This document shows, piece by piece, positions 14,421 through 21,982 of a DNA stretch of 22,555 bases (position 1 is its first letter; each line of letters starts with the position of its first letter). The stretch spans positions 1-22,555 of the forward strand of contig CALDIA010000216.1 in assembly GCA_937901455.1 (NCBI GenBank), given 5' to 3'. Both the position numbers and the translations under genes were made by a program. The stretch comes from an uncultured Bacteroidales bacterium. GTDB taxonomy: Bacteria; Bacteroidota; Bacteroidia; Bacteroidales; WCHB1-69. The notes beneath the pieces are model-generated. The model worked only from the letters and a program-made list of their open reading frames with translations, searched no databases and was not told where the DNA came from.

Positions 14421-15305
14421 ATGAATAATAGCATTTTGATCACTGGCGCCAACGGGCAACTCGGACGCTGTTTGCGGGACATCTTGCAGGATCGGGACGA
14501 CATTTGTTGTTATTATACCGATGTGGACACTTTAGACATTTGCCAGGAAGCACAGGTTGAAGCCTTTGTGACAGGGCATGCCATTGGCACCATCATCAAC
14601 GCAGCGGCCTACACCGCAGTGGACAAGGCCGAGCAGGATATGGAAAACGCTTTTCGCATTAACTGCGAGGCAGTGGGCAACCTCGCGAATGTGGCCAAAA
14701 GACACCATGCTTTTATGGTGCACATCTCCACCGACTACGTCTATGACGGGTGCACGTACCGCCCCTACACAGAAGAGGACAGACCCCACCCCATTTCTGT
14801 CTATGGCAGTTCCAAACTGGCCGGTGAAGAAGCCTTAAGGCAAAGTGGCTGCAGGGGAATCATCATCCGCACCGAATGGCTCTATTCCGAATATGGACAC
14901 AATTTCGTAAAAACTATGCTCAAAGTCGGTAGCGAGAAGGAACGTATCGGGGTGGTATATGACCAGATAGGGGCTCCCACCTATGCCGGTGACCTGGCCA
15001 AGACTATTATACAAATATTGGACACGAAGCCGAAGGCTGAAGGCGTGGAACTGTTCCTCTATGCGAACGAAGGCAGCATCAGTTGGTTTGAGTTAGCCAA
15101 AACTATCATGGAAGAAGCGGGACTCCGCTGCACGACAAATGCAATTTTAACATCAGAATATCCGACAGCCGCCCAAAGGCCCTCCTATTCTTTGTTCAAT
15201 TTGAGCAAAATTAAAAATAGATTTGGCATCGAAATCCCTTATTGGAAAAACAGTTTAAGCTTGGTTATCAATAAGTTGAAAAATATTTCAAAAAAAATGG
15301 CATAA
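14421..15305 (+). CDS. rfbD: dTDP-4-dehydrorhamnose reductase
   Basis: A 294-aa short-chain dehydrogenase that makes dTDP-L-rhamnose from dTDP-4-dehydrorhamnose with NAD(P)H, the last step of rhamnose-donor synthesis for surface polysaccharide. Visible are the nucleotide-binding motif ITGANGQLG (7-15), the active-site region ISTDYVYDG (102-110) and the catalytic pair Y128 and K132 (VYGSSK). Length is normal for RfbD/RmlD. The other rml genes are not adjacent, as is often seen in Bacteroidota. A 93-nt gap separates it from the preceding gene. Confidence 0.88.
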   Translation: MNNSILITGANGQLGRCLRDILQDRDDICCYYTDVDTLDICQEAQVEAFVTGHAIGTIINAAAYTAVDKAEQDMENAFRINCEAVGNLANVAKRHHAFMVHISTDYVYDGCTYRPYTEEDRPHPISVYGSSKLAGEEALRQSGCRGIIIRTEWLYSEYGHNFVKTMLKVGSEKERIGVVYDQIGAPTYAGDLAKTIIQILDTKPKAEGVELFLYANEGSISWFELAKTIMEEAGLRCTTNAILTSEYPTAAQRPSYSLFNLSKIKNRFGIEIPYWKNSLSLVINKLKNISKKMA

Positions 15306-15332
15306 AAAATGCCGACTATATGAAAAATATTG

Positions 15333-15340
15333 TATTTTTG
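15333..15340 (+). promoter_or_regulatory. -7 element of the tRNA-Thr/tuf unit
   Basis: TATTTTTG followed by CC, about 49 nt before the tRNA. No TTG stands at the expected distance upstream. Confidence 0.5.
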
Positions 15341-15388
15341 CCAGCCTTTAATTCGCAACGAAAGGTTGTCACAATGTGAAGGTAAAAA

Positions 15389-15460
15389 GCCGTTGTAGCT
15401 CAGTGGTAGAGTACATCCTTGGTAAGGATGGGGTCATGAGTTCAACTCTCATCAACGGCT
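15389..15460 (+). tRNA. tRNA-Thr(GGT)
   Basis: A 72-nt cloverleaf. The acceptor stem GCCGTTG pairs with CAACGGC, and the anticodon stem CATCC/GGATG encloses the loop TTGGTAA with anticodon GGT (reads ACC and ACT). The T arm is GAGTTCAACTC. The 3' CCA is not encoded. It lies 58 nt upstream of tuf, as is usual in Bacteroidota. Confidence 0.95.
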
Positions 15461-15518
15461 CTCTTTTTTTATAAAGTAAGGTTTAAAAAAAAATTACAAA
15501 CAAAAAATTCATAAAACA

Positions 15519-16706
15519 ATGGCAAAAGAGAAATTTGAACGTACTAAACCCCACGTTAACGTGGGTACTATCGGTCACATTGACCACGGCAAGACCACTT
15601 TGACTGCCGCCATCACCACCGTATTGGCGAATGAAGGTCTTTCCGAAATCAGATCATTCGATTCTATCGACAATGCTCCTGAAGAGAAAGAGCGTGGTAT
15701 TACCATTAATACTGCCCATATTGAATATCAAACAGCCAATCGTCACTATGCACACGTTGACTGTCCGGGTCACGCCGACTATGTGAAGAACATGGTAACG
15801 GGTGCTGCCCAAATGGACGGCGCCATCCTCGTTGTGGCTGCTACCGACGGTCCTATGCCTCAAACCCGCGAGCACATCTTGTTAGCAAAACAGGTTGGTG
15901 TGCCAAAAATGGTTGTTTTCATGAACAAGGTTGACTTGGTTGACGACCCTGAGTTGTTAGACCTCGTTGAAATGGAAATCCGTGACCTTCTGTCATTCTA
16001 CGGTTTCGACGGCGACAACACTCCGGTTATCCGCGGTTCTGCCCTTGGTGGTTTGAATCTCGAGCCGAAGTGGGTTGAGAAAATCAAAGAACTGATGGAT
16101 GCAGTTGACACTTGGATTCCTCTGCCTCCTCGTGATGTGGATAAAGACTTCCTCATGCCTGTAGAAGACGTATTCTCCATCACTGGTCGTGGTACCGTGG
16201 CTACCGGTCGTATCGAAACTGGTGTAATCCACACCTCTGATCCCGTTGATATTATCGGTATGGGTGCTGAGAAGTTAAAATCAGTTGTTACTGGTGTTGA
16301 GATGTTCCGTAAGATCCTCGATGAAGGTGAAGCTGGTGATAACGTAGGTTTGTTGCTCCGTGGTATCGACAAAGATGAAATCCGTCGTGGTATGGTTATC
16401 GCAAAGCCGGGTTCCATCCATCCTCACAAAAAATTCAAAGCTTCTGTGTATGTTTTGAAGAAAGAAGAAGGTGGTCGTCACACTCCGTTTGGCAACAACT
16501 ATCGTCCTCAATTCTACTTCCGTACAACGGACGTTACCGGTGCTATCACATTGCCTGCTGGCGTAGAAATGTGTATGCCTGGTGATAACGTAGAAATCAC
16601 GGTTGAACTGTTGTCCGAAATCGCTCTTAACATGAACCTCCGTTTCGCTATCCGCGAAGGTGGTCGTACCGTGGGCGCTGGTCAGATCACTGAGATCTTA
16701 GACTAA
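15519..16706 (+). CDS. tuf: translation elongation factor EF-Tu
   Basis: A 395-aa GTPase that delivers aminoacyl-tRNA to the ribosome. The G motifs are all present: GHIDHGKTT near the N-terminus, RGITINTAH (switch I with the conserved Thr), DCPGH, NKVD, and RGSALGG. Domains 2 and 3 follow in full length. The leader is A-rich without a Shine-Dalgarno site. It lies between tRNA-Thr and tRNA-Trp, but the secE-nusG-rpl genes that commonly follow in Bacteroidota are not there. Confidence 0.97.
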   Translation: MAKEKFERTKPHVNVGTIGHIDHGKTTLTAAITTVLANEGLSEIRSFDSIDNAPEEKERGITINTAHIEYQTANRHYAHVDCPGHADYVKNMVTGAAQMDGAILVVAATDGPMPQTREHILLAKQVGVPKMVVFMNKVDLVDDPELLDLVEMEIRDLLSFYGFDGDNTPVIRGSALGGLNLEPKWVEKIKELMDAVDTWIPLPPRDVDKDFLMPVEDVFSITGRGTVATGRIETGVIHTSDPVDIIGMGAEKLKSVVTGVEMFRKILDEGEAGDNVGLLLRGIDKDEIRRGMVIAKPGSIHPHKKFKASVYVLKKEEGGRHTPFGNNYRPQFYFRTTDVTGAITLPAGVEMCMPGDNVEITVELLSEIALNMNLRFAIREGGRTVGAGQITEILD

Positions 16707-16734
16707 TTCAACGGTTAACTTATCAATTCAAAGC

Positions 16735-16755
16735 AAGGGGCTCATAAGGCCCCTT
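16735..16755 (+). terminator. hairpin between tuf and tRNA-Trp
   Basis: AAGGGGC (16735-16741) pairs with GCCCCTT (16749-16755) over 7 bp with a 7-nt loop. Only a short T-rich stretch follows, so it may act as a weak terminator, an RNA end stabiliser or a processing signal before the tRNA. Confidence 0.45.
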
Positions 16756-16759
16756 CTTT

Positions 16760-16830
16760 AGGGGAATAGTTTAATGGTAGAATGACGGTCTCCAAAACCG
16801 CTGATGGGAGTTCGATTCTCTCTTCCCCTG
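16760..16830 (+). tRNA. tRNA-Trp(CCA)
   Basis: A 71-nt cloverleaf. The acceptor stem AGGGGAA pairs with TTCCCCT, discriminator G; the anticodon loop CTCCAAA carries anticodon CCA; the T arm is GGGAG/CTCTC around TTCGATT. The outermost anticodon-stem pair is an A-C mismatch. The 3' CCA is not encoded. Confidence 0.93.
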
Positions 16831-16835
16831 CCAAA

Positions 16836-16865
16836 AGCCTGACAATATTGTCGGGCTTTTTTTTT
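16836..16865 (+). terminator. intrinsic terminator after tRNA-Trp
   Basis: AGCCTGACA (16836-16844) and TGTCGGGCT (16849-16857) form a 9-bp stem with one T-G pair and a 4-nt loop, followed by nine T. It ends the tRNA-Thr/tuf/tRNA-Trp unit. Confidence 0.85.
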
Positions 16866-17014
16866 GCAAACATCCCCCATGAACTCTATTAGAATGGCCA
16901 TACTTGTCCCTTTATCCAATTCTGATAAGAGAGCAAAAAATGGGCAAGCGCTAATTATCTCCATTCAATGAACGCAAAATGATTGCAAAAGGGATATATT
17001 GAAATCAACACCCC

Positions 17015-17188
17015 ATGATTATCAGCATCATATTGTTCATCAACAACTTCGATCAAGTTCTTGGGACCTTGCAGGGTCGCGGTTACTATTCCTTTCAGCC
17101 GAAGCAACGCCGGTTAACGGACCAGAGCGGGGGTGAAATTCCAAATGGGGACTCCCTAAAAATGGTTACCAACGCATATGAAAAATAA
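17015..17188 (+). CDS. possible 57-aa orphan ORF or gene remnant
   Basis: An open frame from ATG 17015 to TAA 17186-17188 in a 460-bp stretch between tRNA-Trp and the hydrogenase promoter that otherwise shows no gene. It reads MIISIILFINNF at the start and TDQSGGEIPNGDSLKMVTNA later. The GC-richer second half looks more like coding DNA than the A/T-rich flanks. There is no recognisable family, promoter or strong ribosome site. It could be the end of a lost gene. Low confidence. Confidence 0.2.
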   Translation: MIISIILFINNFDQVLGTLQGRGYYSFQPKQRRLTDQSGGEIPNGDSLKMVTNAYEK

Positions 17189-17200
17189 TTGAAACAAATA

Positions 17201-17231
17201 TTGAAAAATCAAAAAAATATTTCTATTTTTG
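17201..17231 (+). promoter_or_regulatory. promoter of the hydrogenase operon
   Basis: TTG (17201-17203), exactly 20 nt, then TATTTTTG (17224-17231): a full Bacteroidota promoter. The leader to the first start codon at 17326 is about 90 nt, long enough for control at RNA level, although I see no known riboswitch. Confidence 0.7.
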
Positions 17232-17325
17232 CCACGCCCAAAAGGACTCAGTTTTTTTAGGCGTTTTTCGTGTAACGAATTAATAACAAATAAATTAACA
17301 ACAACTTACAAAAACCCAACATTGT

Positions 17326-17724
17326 ATGGAAAAGATTAAATCTTTGGCAGATCTCAAAAAGAAGAGAGAACAACTCCAATCGATGGTCGGCCTCCGCGAA
17401 AATGGTGACAATGCCGAGAACTTGGTTCAAATCAAAGTTGCCATGGCCACCTGCGGTATCGCCTCTGGCGCGAAGCAGACGATGGAAGCCATCATTGAAG
17501 AGTGCAAGAACCAAAATGTGCAAGCTGTCGTGACCCAAACCGGCTGTATGGGCTATTGCTATGCAGAGCCCACCGTTGAGGTGAAGAAACCTGGCAACGA
17601 TCCCATCGTATTCGGTCATGTGGACGTACAGAAAGCTAAGGAACTCGTGAACAAGTATATTTTGAACAACGAGATTCTGGAAGGCGTCATCCCTGTTAAC
17701 TACGAGAAAATAGAAACCAAATAA
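17326..17724 (+). CDS. thioredoxin-like [2Fe-2S] ferredoxin-fold protein of the hydrogenase operon
   Basis: A 132-aa cytoplasmic protein with a thioredoxin-like ferredoxin fold: ATCGIASGAK (C43) and TGCMGYC (C74, C78). Canonical [2Fe-2S] members have four cysteines; here the position usually holding the second is Ala/Gly, leaving C60 as the only other candidate, so cluster binding is uncertain. Proteins of this kind often precede hydB in HydABC-type operons of anaerobes. A coiled, lysine-rich N-terminus (about 1-20) comes before the fold. It is the first gene of the operon and ends 14 nt before the next gene. Confidence 0.75.
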   Translation: MEKIKSLADLKKKREQLQSMVGLRENGDNAENLVQIKVAMATCGIASGAKQTMEAIIEECKNQNVQAVVTQTGCMGYCYAEPTVEVKKPGNDPIVFGHVDVQKAKELVNKYILNNEILEGVIPVNYEKIETK

Positions 17725-17725
17725 C

Positions 17726-17732
17726 AAGGAGG
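17726..17732 (+). promoter_or_regulatory. strong Shine-Dalgarno site of hydB
   Basis: AAGGAGG, 6 nt before the ATG at 17739. Full anti-SD matches like this are unusual in Bacteroidota, where other genes in this window lack them. It fixes the hydB start. Confidence 0.8.
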
Positions 17733-17738
17733 TTACGA

Positions 17739-19532
17739 ATGGCAAACTACAAATATCACATTTTGCTCTGCGGCGGTACGGGATGTACGGCATCAGAGAG
17801 CCCAAAGATCAAAGCTAATTTTGAAAGCATCTTAGCTGAAAAAAATCTTACCGATGATGTTCAAGTGGTGGCAACCGGCTGCTTCGGTTTCTGCGAGAAG
17901 GGCCCGATCGTGAAGATACTCCCCGACAATACCTTTTACACCCAGGTAAAACCTGAGGACTGCAGAGAAATTGTGGACGAGCACATCATCAAAGGAAGAA
18001 AAGTGCAACGCTTGCTGTATGAGAACCCTGAGGACAAGGAGCACATCTCCGACTCCAAGCACATGGGATTCTACAAGAAACAGATGCGTATCGCTTTGCG
18101 CAACTGCGGTTTCATTGATCCTGAGAACATCGAGGAATACATCGCACGTGACGGATACAAGGCTTTGGCTACCGTTCTGGAGCAGAACGACCCATTGGCT
18201 ACTATCGACACCATGAAGAAATCCGGTCTGCGCGGTCGTGGCGGCGCTGGTTTCCCGACTGGCTTGAAATGGGAACTCTGCCGCAAAAACGAAGCTGACC
18301 AGAAATACATGATCTGTAATGCTGACGAGGGAGACCCCGGTGCCTTCATGGACCGTTCCATTTTGGAAGGTGACCCGCATACCTTGATTGAAGCAATGGC
18401 TATCGGTGGATTCTGTATCGGAGCCACCAAGGGTCTCGTTTACATCCGTGCCGAGTACCCGCTGGCCATTCACCGCTTGCAGGTGGCTATCGCCCAAGCC
18501 CGCGAATACGGCCTTCTGGGTGACAACATCTTCGGCACAGACTTCAGTTTCGACATTGAGCTCCGCTATGGTGCCGGCGCTTTCGTCTGTGGTGAGGAAA
18601 CCGCTTTGATCCACTCTATGGAGGGTAAACGTGGTGAACCTACCTTCAAGCCGCCATTCCCTGCCCAAGAGGGTTATCTGAAAAAACCGTCCAACGTGAA
18701 CAACGTGGAGACCTTCGCCAACGTGCCCGTCATCATCAACAAGGGATGGGAATGGTTCTCCTCCATCGGAACAGAGAAATCCAAAGGTACGAAAGTGTTC
18801 GCTTTGGCTGGCCAGATCAACAACGTGGGCCTTATTGAGGTTCCTATGGGTATTACCCTTCGTGAGGTTATCTACGAAATCGGTGGTGGCATCAAGGGTG
18901 GCAAGAAGTTCAAAGCCGTTCAAACTGGCGGTCCTTCCGGCGGCTGTTTAACCGAGAAATTCCTCGACACCCCTATCGACTATGACAACCTGATCGCAGC
19001 TGGATCCATGATGGGTTCCGGCGGTATGATTGTCATGGATGAAACCTCCTGTATGGTCTCTGTGGCAAAGTTCTACCTCGACTTCACCGTGGAAGAGTCC
19101 TGTGGCAAATGTACACCCTGTCGTATCGGTAACAAGAGACTTTGCGAACTTTTGGACAAAATCACGAAAGGCCAAGGCACCATGGACGACCTCGACCAAC
19201 TGAAAAACCTCAGCCGTGTCATTAAAGACACCGCTCTTTGCGGATTAGGCCAGACCTCTCCCAACCCAGTATTGTCCACCATCGACAACTTCTGGGATGA
19301 GTATGTGGCTCACGTGAAAGACAAAAAATGTCCTGCTGGTCAATGTAAAGCTTTAAAACAATATGTCATTGATCCTGAAAAGTGCAAAGGCTGTACAGCA
19401 TGCGCCCGCAACTGTCCGGTCGGCGCCATCAAGGGCACGGTCAAGATGCCGCATGAGATCAACCAAGAGATTTGTATCAAGTGCGGTACCTGTATCGAGA
19501 AATGTAAGTTTAATGCAATTAGTATCATTTAA
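17739..19532 (+). CDS. hydB: NADH-binding flavoprotein subunit of [FeFe] hydrogenase (HydB, NuoF-like)
   Basis: A 597-aa subunit that carries FMN and binds NAD(H) and is the usual site of flavin-based electron bifurcation in HydABC enzymes. Order of domains: thioredoxin-like [2Fe-2S] (C11, C16, C48, C52; residues 1-90); the NuoF core with GRGGAGFPTGLKW (NADH/FMN loop), NADEGDPGAFMDR and GAGAFVCGEETALIHSMEG; an SLBB region; the NuoF [4Fe-4S] site ESCGKCTPCRIGNKRLC with a later Cys in TALCGLG; and a C-terminal pair of [4Fe-4S] motifs, CKGCTACARNCP and CIKCGTCIEKC. This layout is that of HydB in trimeric NAD-dependent hydrogenases, longer than plain NuoF. It is preceded by an AAGGAGG ribosome site and followed by hydA after 14 nt. 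Confidence 0.92.
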   Translation: MANYKYHILLCGGTGCTASESPKIKANFESILAEKNLTDDVQVVATGCFGFCEKGPIVKILPDNTFYTQVKPEDCREIVDEHIIKGRKVQRLLYENPEDKEHISDSKHMGFYKKQMRIALRNCGFIDPENIEEYIARDGYKALATVLEQNDPLATIDTMKKSGLRGRGGAGFPTGLKWELCRKNEADQKYMICNADEGDPGAFMDRSILEGDPHTLIEAMAIGGFCIGATKGLVYIRAEYPLAIHRLQVAIAQAREYGLLGDNIFGTDFSFDIELRYGAGAFVCGEETALIHSMEGKRGEPTFKPPFPAQEGYLKKPSNVNNVETFANVPVIINKGWEWFSSIGTEKSKGTKVFALAGQINNVGLIEVPMGITLREVIYEIGGGIKGGKKFKAVQTGGPSGGCLTEKFLDTPIDYDNLIAAGSMMGSGGMIVMDETSCMVSVAKFYLDFTVEESCGKCTPCRIGNKRLCELLDKITKGQGTMDDLDQLKNLSRVIKDTALCGLGQTSPNPVLSTIDNFWDEYVAHVKDKKCPAGQCKALKQYVIDPEKCKGCTACARNCPVGAIKGTVKMPHEINQEICIKCGTCIEKCKFNAISII

Positions 19533-19533
19533 T

Positions 19534-19540
19534 AAGGGGG
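19534..19540 (+). promoter_or_regulatory. Shine-Dalgarno-like site of hydA
   Basis: AAGGGGG, 6 nt before the ATG at 19547, the same spacing as the site of hydB. It supports 19547 over the in-frame ATG at 19553. Confidence 0.65.
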
Positions 19541-19546
19541 TTCACT

Positions 19547-21328
19547 ATGGATATGATAAAATTAACAATAGATAATAGAGAAGTTGAAGTGCCGAAAGGT
19601 ACGACTATTCTTAAAGCGGCTCAAACCATCGGCATTAACATTCCTACCCTTTGCCATTTTGAGCTGGAAGGACTTGGTGTCCACAACAAACCGGGCAGCT
19701 GTCGTATATGTGTGGTAGAAGTTGCTGGACGTAGGAACTTGGCACCTGCATGTATCACAGAATGTATGCCTGACATGGTTGTCAAGACCAACTCTATGCG
19801 TGTCATCAACGCACGTAGAACGGTTTTGGAGCTCATGCTCTCCGACCACCCCAACGATTGTTTGCAATGTGCCAAGAACGGTCGCTGCGAACTGCAGAAG
19901 TTGGCTATCCGCTTCGGTATCCGCCACAACCCGTACGAGGGTGGCGAACAATCCAACTATCAGATCGAGGTTTCTCCCTCCATCATTCGCGACATGAACA
20001 AGTGCGTCATGTGCCGTCGTTGTGAGACGATGTGTAACGAGATGCAGACTGTGGGTGCCCTCTCCGCTATCGAGCGTGGTTTCCCGGCAGTGGTCTCCAC
20101 CGCCTTCAACCAACACCTGGAAGATTCTCCTTGCTCCTTCTGCGGCCAGTGTGTGGCAGTATGCCCCGTAGGCGCGCTCACCGAGGTGGACCACACCCCG
20201 AAGATCCTCCGCGCTATCATGGACGAGAAAAAGAAAACCGTTGTCCAAGTGGCTCCTGCCGTACGTGTTGCCTTAGGCGAAGAGTTCGGCATGAAACCAG
20301 GCAGCATCGTGACCGGCAAGATAGTTACCGCCCTCAAGATGTTAGGCTTCGACTATGTATTCGATACCGACTGGTCTGCCGACTTGACCATCATGGAAGA
20401 GGGTACCGAGCTCATCGACCGTCTGACCAGATTCTTAAACGGCGACAAAGACGTGAAGCTGCCGATTCTGACCTCTTGCTGTCCTGCATGGGTCAACTTC
20501 TTCGAGCACCACTTCCCGGATATGAAGGAGCTTCCTTCCACCGCCAAATCCCCACAACAGATGTTCGGCGCTATCGCGAAGTCCTACTTCGCTGAAAAGA
20601 TCGGCATCAGCCGCGAAGAGATGGTGAGCGTATCCGTGATGCCTTGCTTGGCCAAGAAGTATGAGTGCGGCCGCGATGAGTTCAAGGTAAATGGCAATCC
20701 CGATGTGGACTACTCCATATCCACCCGCGAGTTGGCCAGCATGATCAAGCAAGCCAACATCGACCTCTCCACCCTTCCTGATTCCGAATTCGACAGTCCG
20801 CTCGGTGAGTCCACTGGTGCTGGCGTCATCTTCGGTACCACAGGTGGTGTGATCGAGGCTGCCGTACGTACCGCCTACGAGGTGATTACCAAGAAACCGC
20901 TCCCGAAGATTGACTTCGAAGAACTCCGTGGCTTGGAGGGTATCCGTTCCGCGACTATTGATGTGGACGGCCTCAAACTGAACATCGGTATCGCTCACGG
21001 TCTGAAGAACGCACGTAAGTTATTAGAGGACATCAAAGCTGGCAAGTGCAACTTCCACGCTATCGAAGTAATGGCTTGTCCTGGTGGCTGTATCGACGGC
21101 GCTGGACAACCACTGCACCATGGCAACAGCGAAGTCATCAAAGCTCGTTGGGAAGCTATCTACAGAGCCGACAAAGAAATGCCGATCCGTAAATCTCATG
21201 AGAACCCGTCCATCCAGACTATCTACAAAGAGTATTTAGGAGAGCCCTGCGGACACAAATCCCATGAATTACTCCATACACACTACTTCGACAGACAAAC
21301 TGTGGTTGAAGTTGGTTCGGAAAACTAA
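19547..21328 (+). CDS. hydA: [FeFe] hydrogenase catalytic subunit (HydA)
   Basis: A 593-aa enzyme that reduces protons to H2 or oxidises H2 at the H-cluster. Order of domains: [2Fe-2S] (C36, C52, C55, C69); His-Cys [4Fe-4S] (H101, C105, C108, C114); two [4Fe-4S] (C153, C156, C159 with C206; C196, C199, C202 with C163); then the H-cluster domain with L1 TSCCPAW (C311 for proton transfer, C312), L2 MPCLAKKYE (C367) and L3 MACPGGCIDGAGQP (C511, C515), and the small-subunit helix region at the C-terminus. All cluster and proton-path residues are kept. With hydB and hydC beside it, it fits group A3 bifurcating hydrogenases, which use NADH and reduced ferredoxin together. The HydEFG maturases it needs are not in the window. 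Confidence 0.95.
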   Translation: MDMIKLTIDNREVEVPKGTTILKAAQTIGINIPTLCHFELEGLGVHNKPGSCRICVVEVAGRRNLAPACITECMPDMVVKTNSMRVINARRTVLELMLSDHPNDCLQCAKNGRCELQKLAIRFGIRHNPYEGGEQSNYQIEVSPSIIRDMNKCVMCRRCETMCNEMQTVGALSAIERGFPAVVSTAFNQHLEDSPCSFCGQCVAVCPVGALTEVDHTPKILRAIMDEKKKTVVQVAPAVRVALGEEFGMKPGSIVTGKIVTALKMLGFDYVFDTDWSADLTIMEEGTELIDRLTRFLNGDKDVKLPILTSCCPAWVNFFEHHFPDMKELPSTAKSPQQMFGAIAKSYFAEKIGISREEMVSVSVMPCLAKKYECGRDEFKVNGNPDVDYSISTRELASMIKQANIDLSTLPDSEFDSPLGESTGAGVIFGTTGGVIEAAVRTAYEVITKKPLPKIDFEELRGLEGIRSATIDVDGLKLNIGIAHGLKNARKLLEDIKAGKCNFHAIEVMACPGGCIDGAGQPLHHGNSEVIKARWEAIYRADKEMPIRKSHENPSIQTIYKEYLGEPCGHKSHELLHTHYFDRQTVVEVGSEN

Positions 21329-21355
21329 AGTCAAACAATCGAAAAAAGAAAGATT

Positions 21356-21847
21356 ATGCAACAAAAAATCATAGTTCCGATCAAGAAAGAAGTTCGCGAC
21401 AAGATTATTGAAATCTGCAACAAATTCAACAATAGTCCCGGTGAACTCATCAATGTATTACACCAAACGCAAGGCTTTTTAGGATATCTACCCGCAGAAG
21501 CCCAAGAGTTGATTGCAGAACAACTCCACGTTTCTACAGCCACCGTTTATGGTGTGGTGTCCTTCTATTCATTCTTCACAATGAACCCCAAGGGCAAATA
21601 CCCCGTATCCGTTTGTCTGGGCACAGCCTGCTATGTGCGTGGTGCTGAGAAGATTCTGGATGCTTTCCAGAAAGAATTGGGTATCAAACCCGGTGAGACC
21701 GACAAAGACGGCCTCTTCTCCCTCACCTCCCTGCGTTGCGTAGGCGCATGCGGTCTGGCTCCCGTAGCCCTCGTGGGCGACAAGGTTTATGGCCGACTCG
21801 CTCCCGCCGATATCAAAGGTATCGTGAAAGAATATAGAGAAGCATAA
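21356..21847 (+). CDS. hydC: NuoE-like [2Fe-2S] subunit of [FeFe] hydrogenase (HydC)
   Basis: A 163-aa subunit with a helical N-terminal bundle (about 10-75) and a thioredoxin-like [2Fe-2S] domain with the four cysteines C87, C92, C128 and C132 (VCLGTACYVRGA and RCVGACGLAP). In HydABC it sits beside HydB and passes electrons from the flavin. It starts 27 nt after hydA and closes the operon, being followed by a strong terminator. The order here (ferredoxin-fold protein, hydB, hydA, hydC) differs from the common hydC-hydB-hydA order. Confidence 0.92.
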   Translation: MQQKIIVPIKKEVRDKIIEICNKFNNSPGELINVLHQTQGFLGYLPAEAQELIAEQLHVSTATVYGVVSFYSFFTMNPKGKYPVSVCLGTACYVRGAEKILDAFQKELGIKPGETDKDGLFSLTSLRCVGACGLAPVALVGDKVYGRLAPADIKGIVKEYREA

Positions 21848-21868
21848 TATCTTTATCCCCATATTCGT

Positions 21869-21901
21869 AAAGGAGACCACCACCATGGTCTCCTTTTTTT
21901 T
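21869..21901 (+). terminator. intrinsic terminator of the hydrogenase operon
   Basis: AAAGGAGACCA (21869-21879) and TGGTCTCCTTT (21886-21896) form an 11-bp perfect stem with a 6-nt loop, followed by more T. It lies 22 nt after the hydC stop. Confidence 0.93.
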
Positions 21902-21928
21902 GCCTTTTTATCAAACCTTTTCAAACAA

Positions 21929-21959
21929 TTGGCAAGCTCACAGAATTTTATTATCTTTG
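21929..21959 (+). promoter_or_regulatory. promoter of lysS
   Basis: TTG (21929-21931), exactly 20 nt, then TATCTTTG (21952-21959), a textbook Bacteroidota promoter. The lysS start codon lies 24 nt beyond the -7 element. Confidence 0.75.
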
Positions 21960-21982
21960 CCCCCTTAAAACTCTATAGTATC

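Noticed and set aside
17234..17262. ACGCC/GGCGT hairpin with T run before the hydrogenase genes as an attenuator
   Set aside because: The predicted transcription start falls inside the 5' arm of the hairpin, so it would not form in the RNA.
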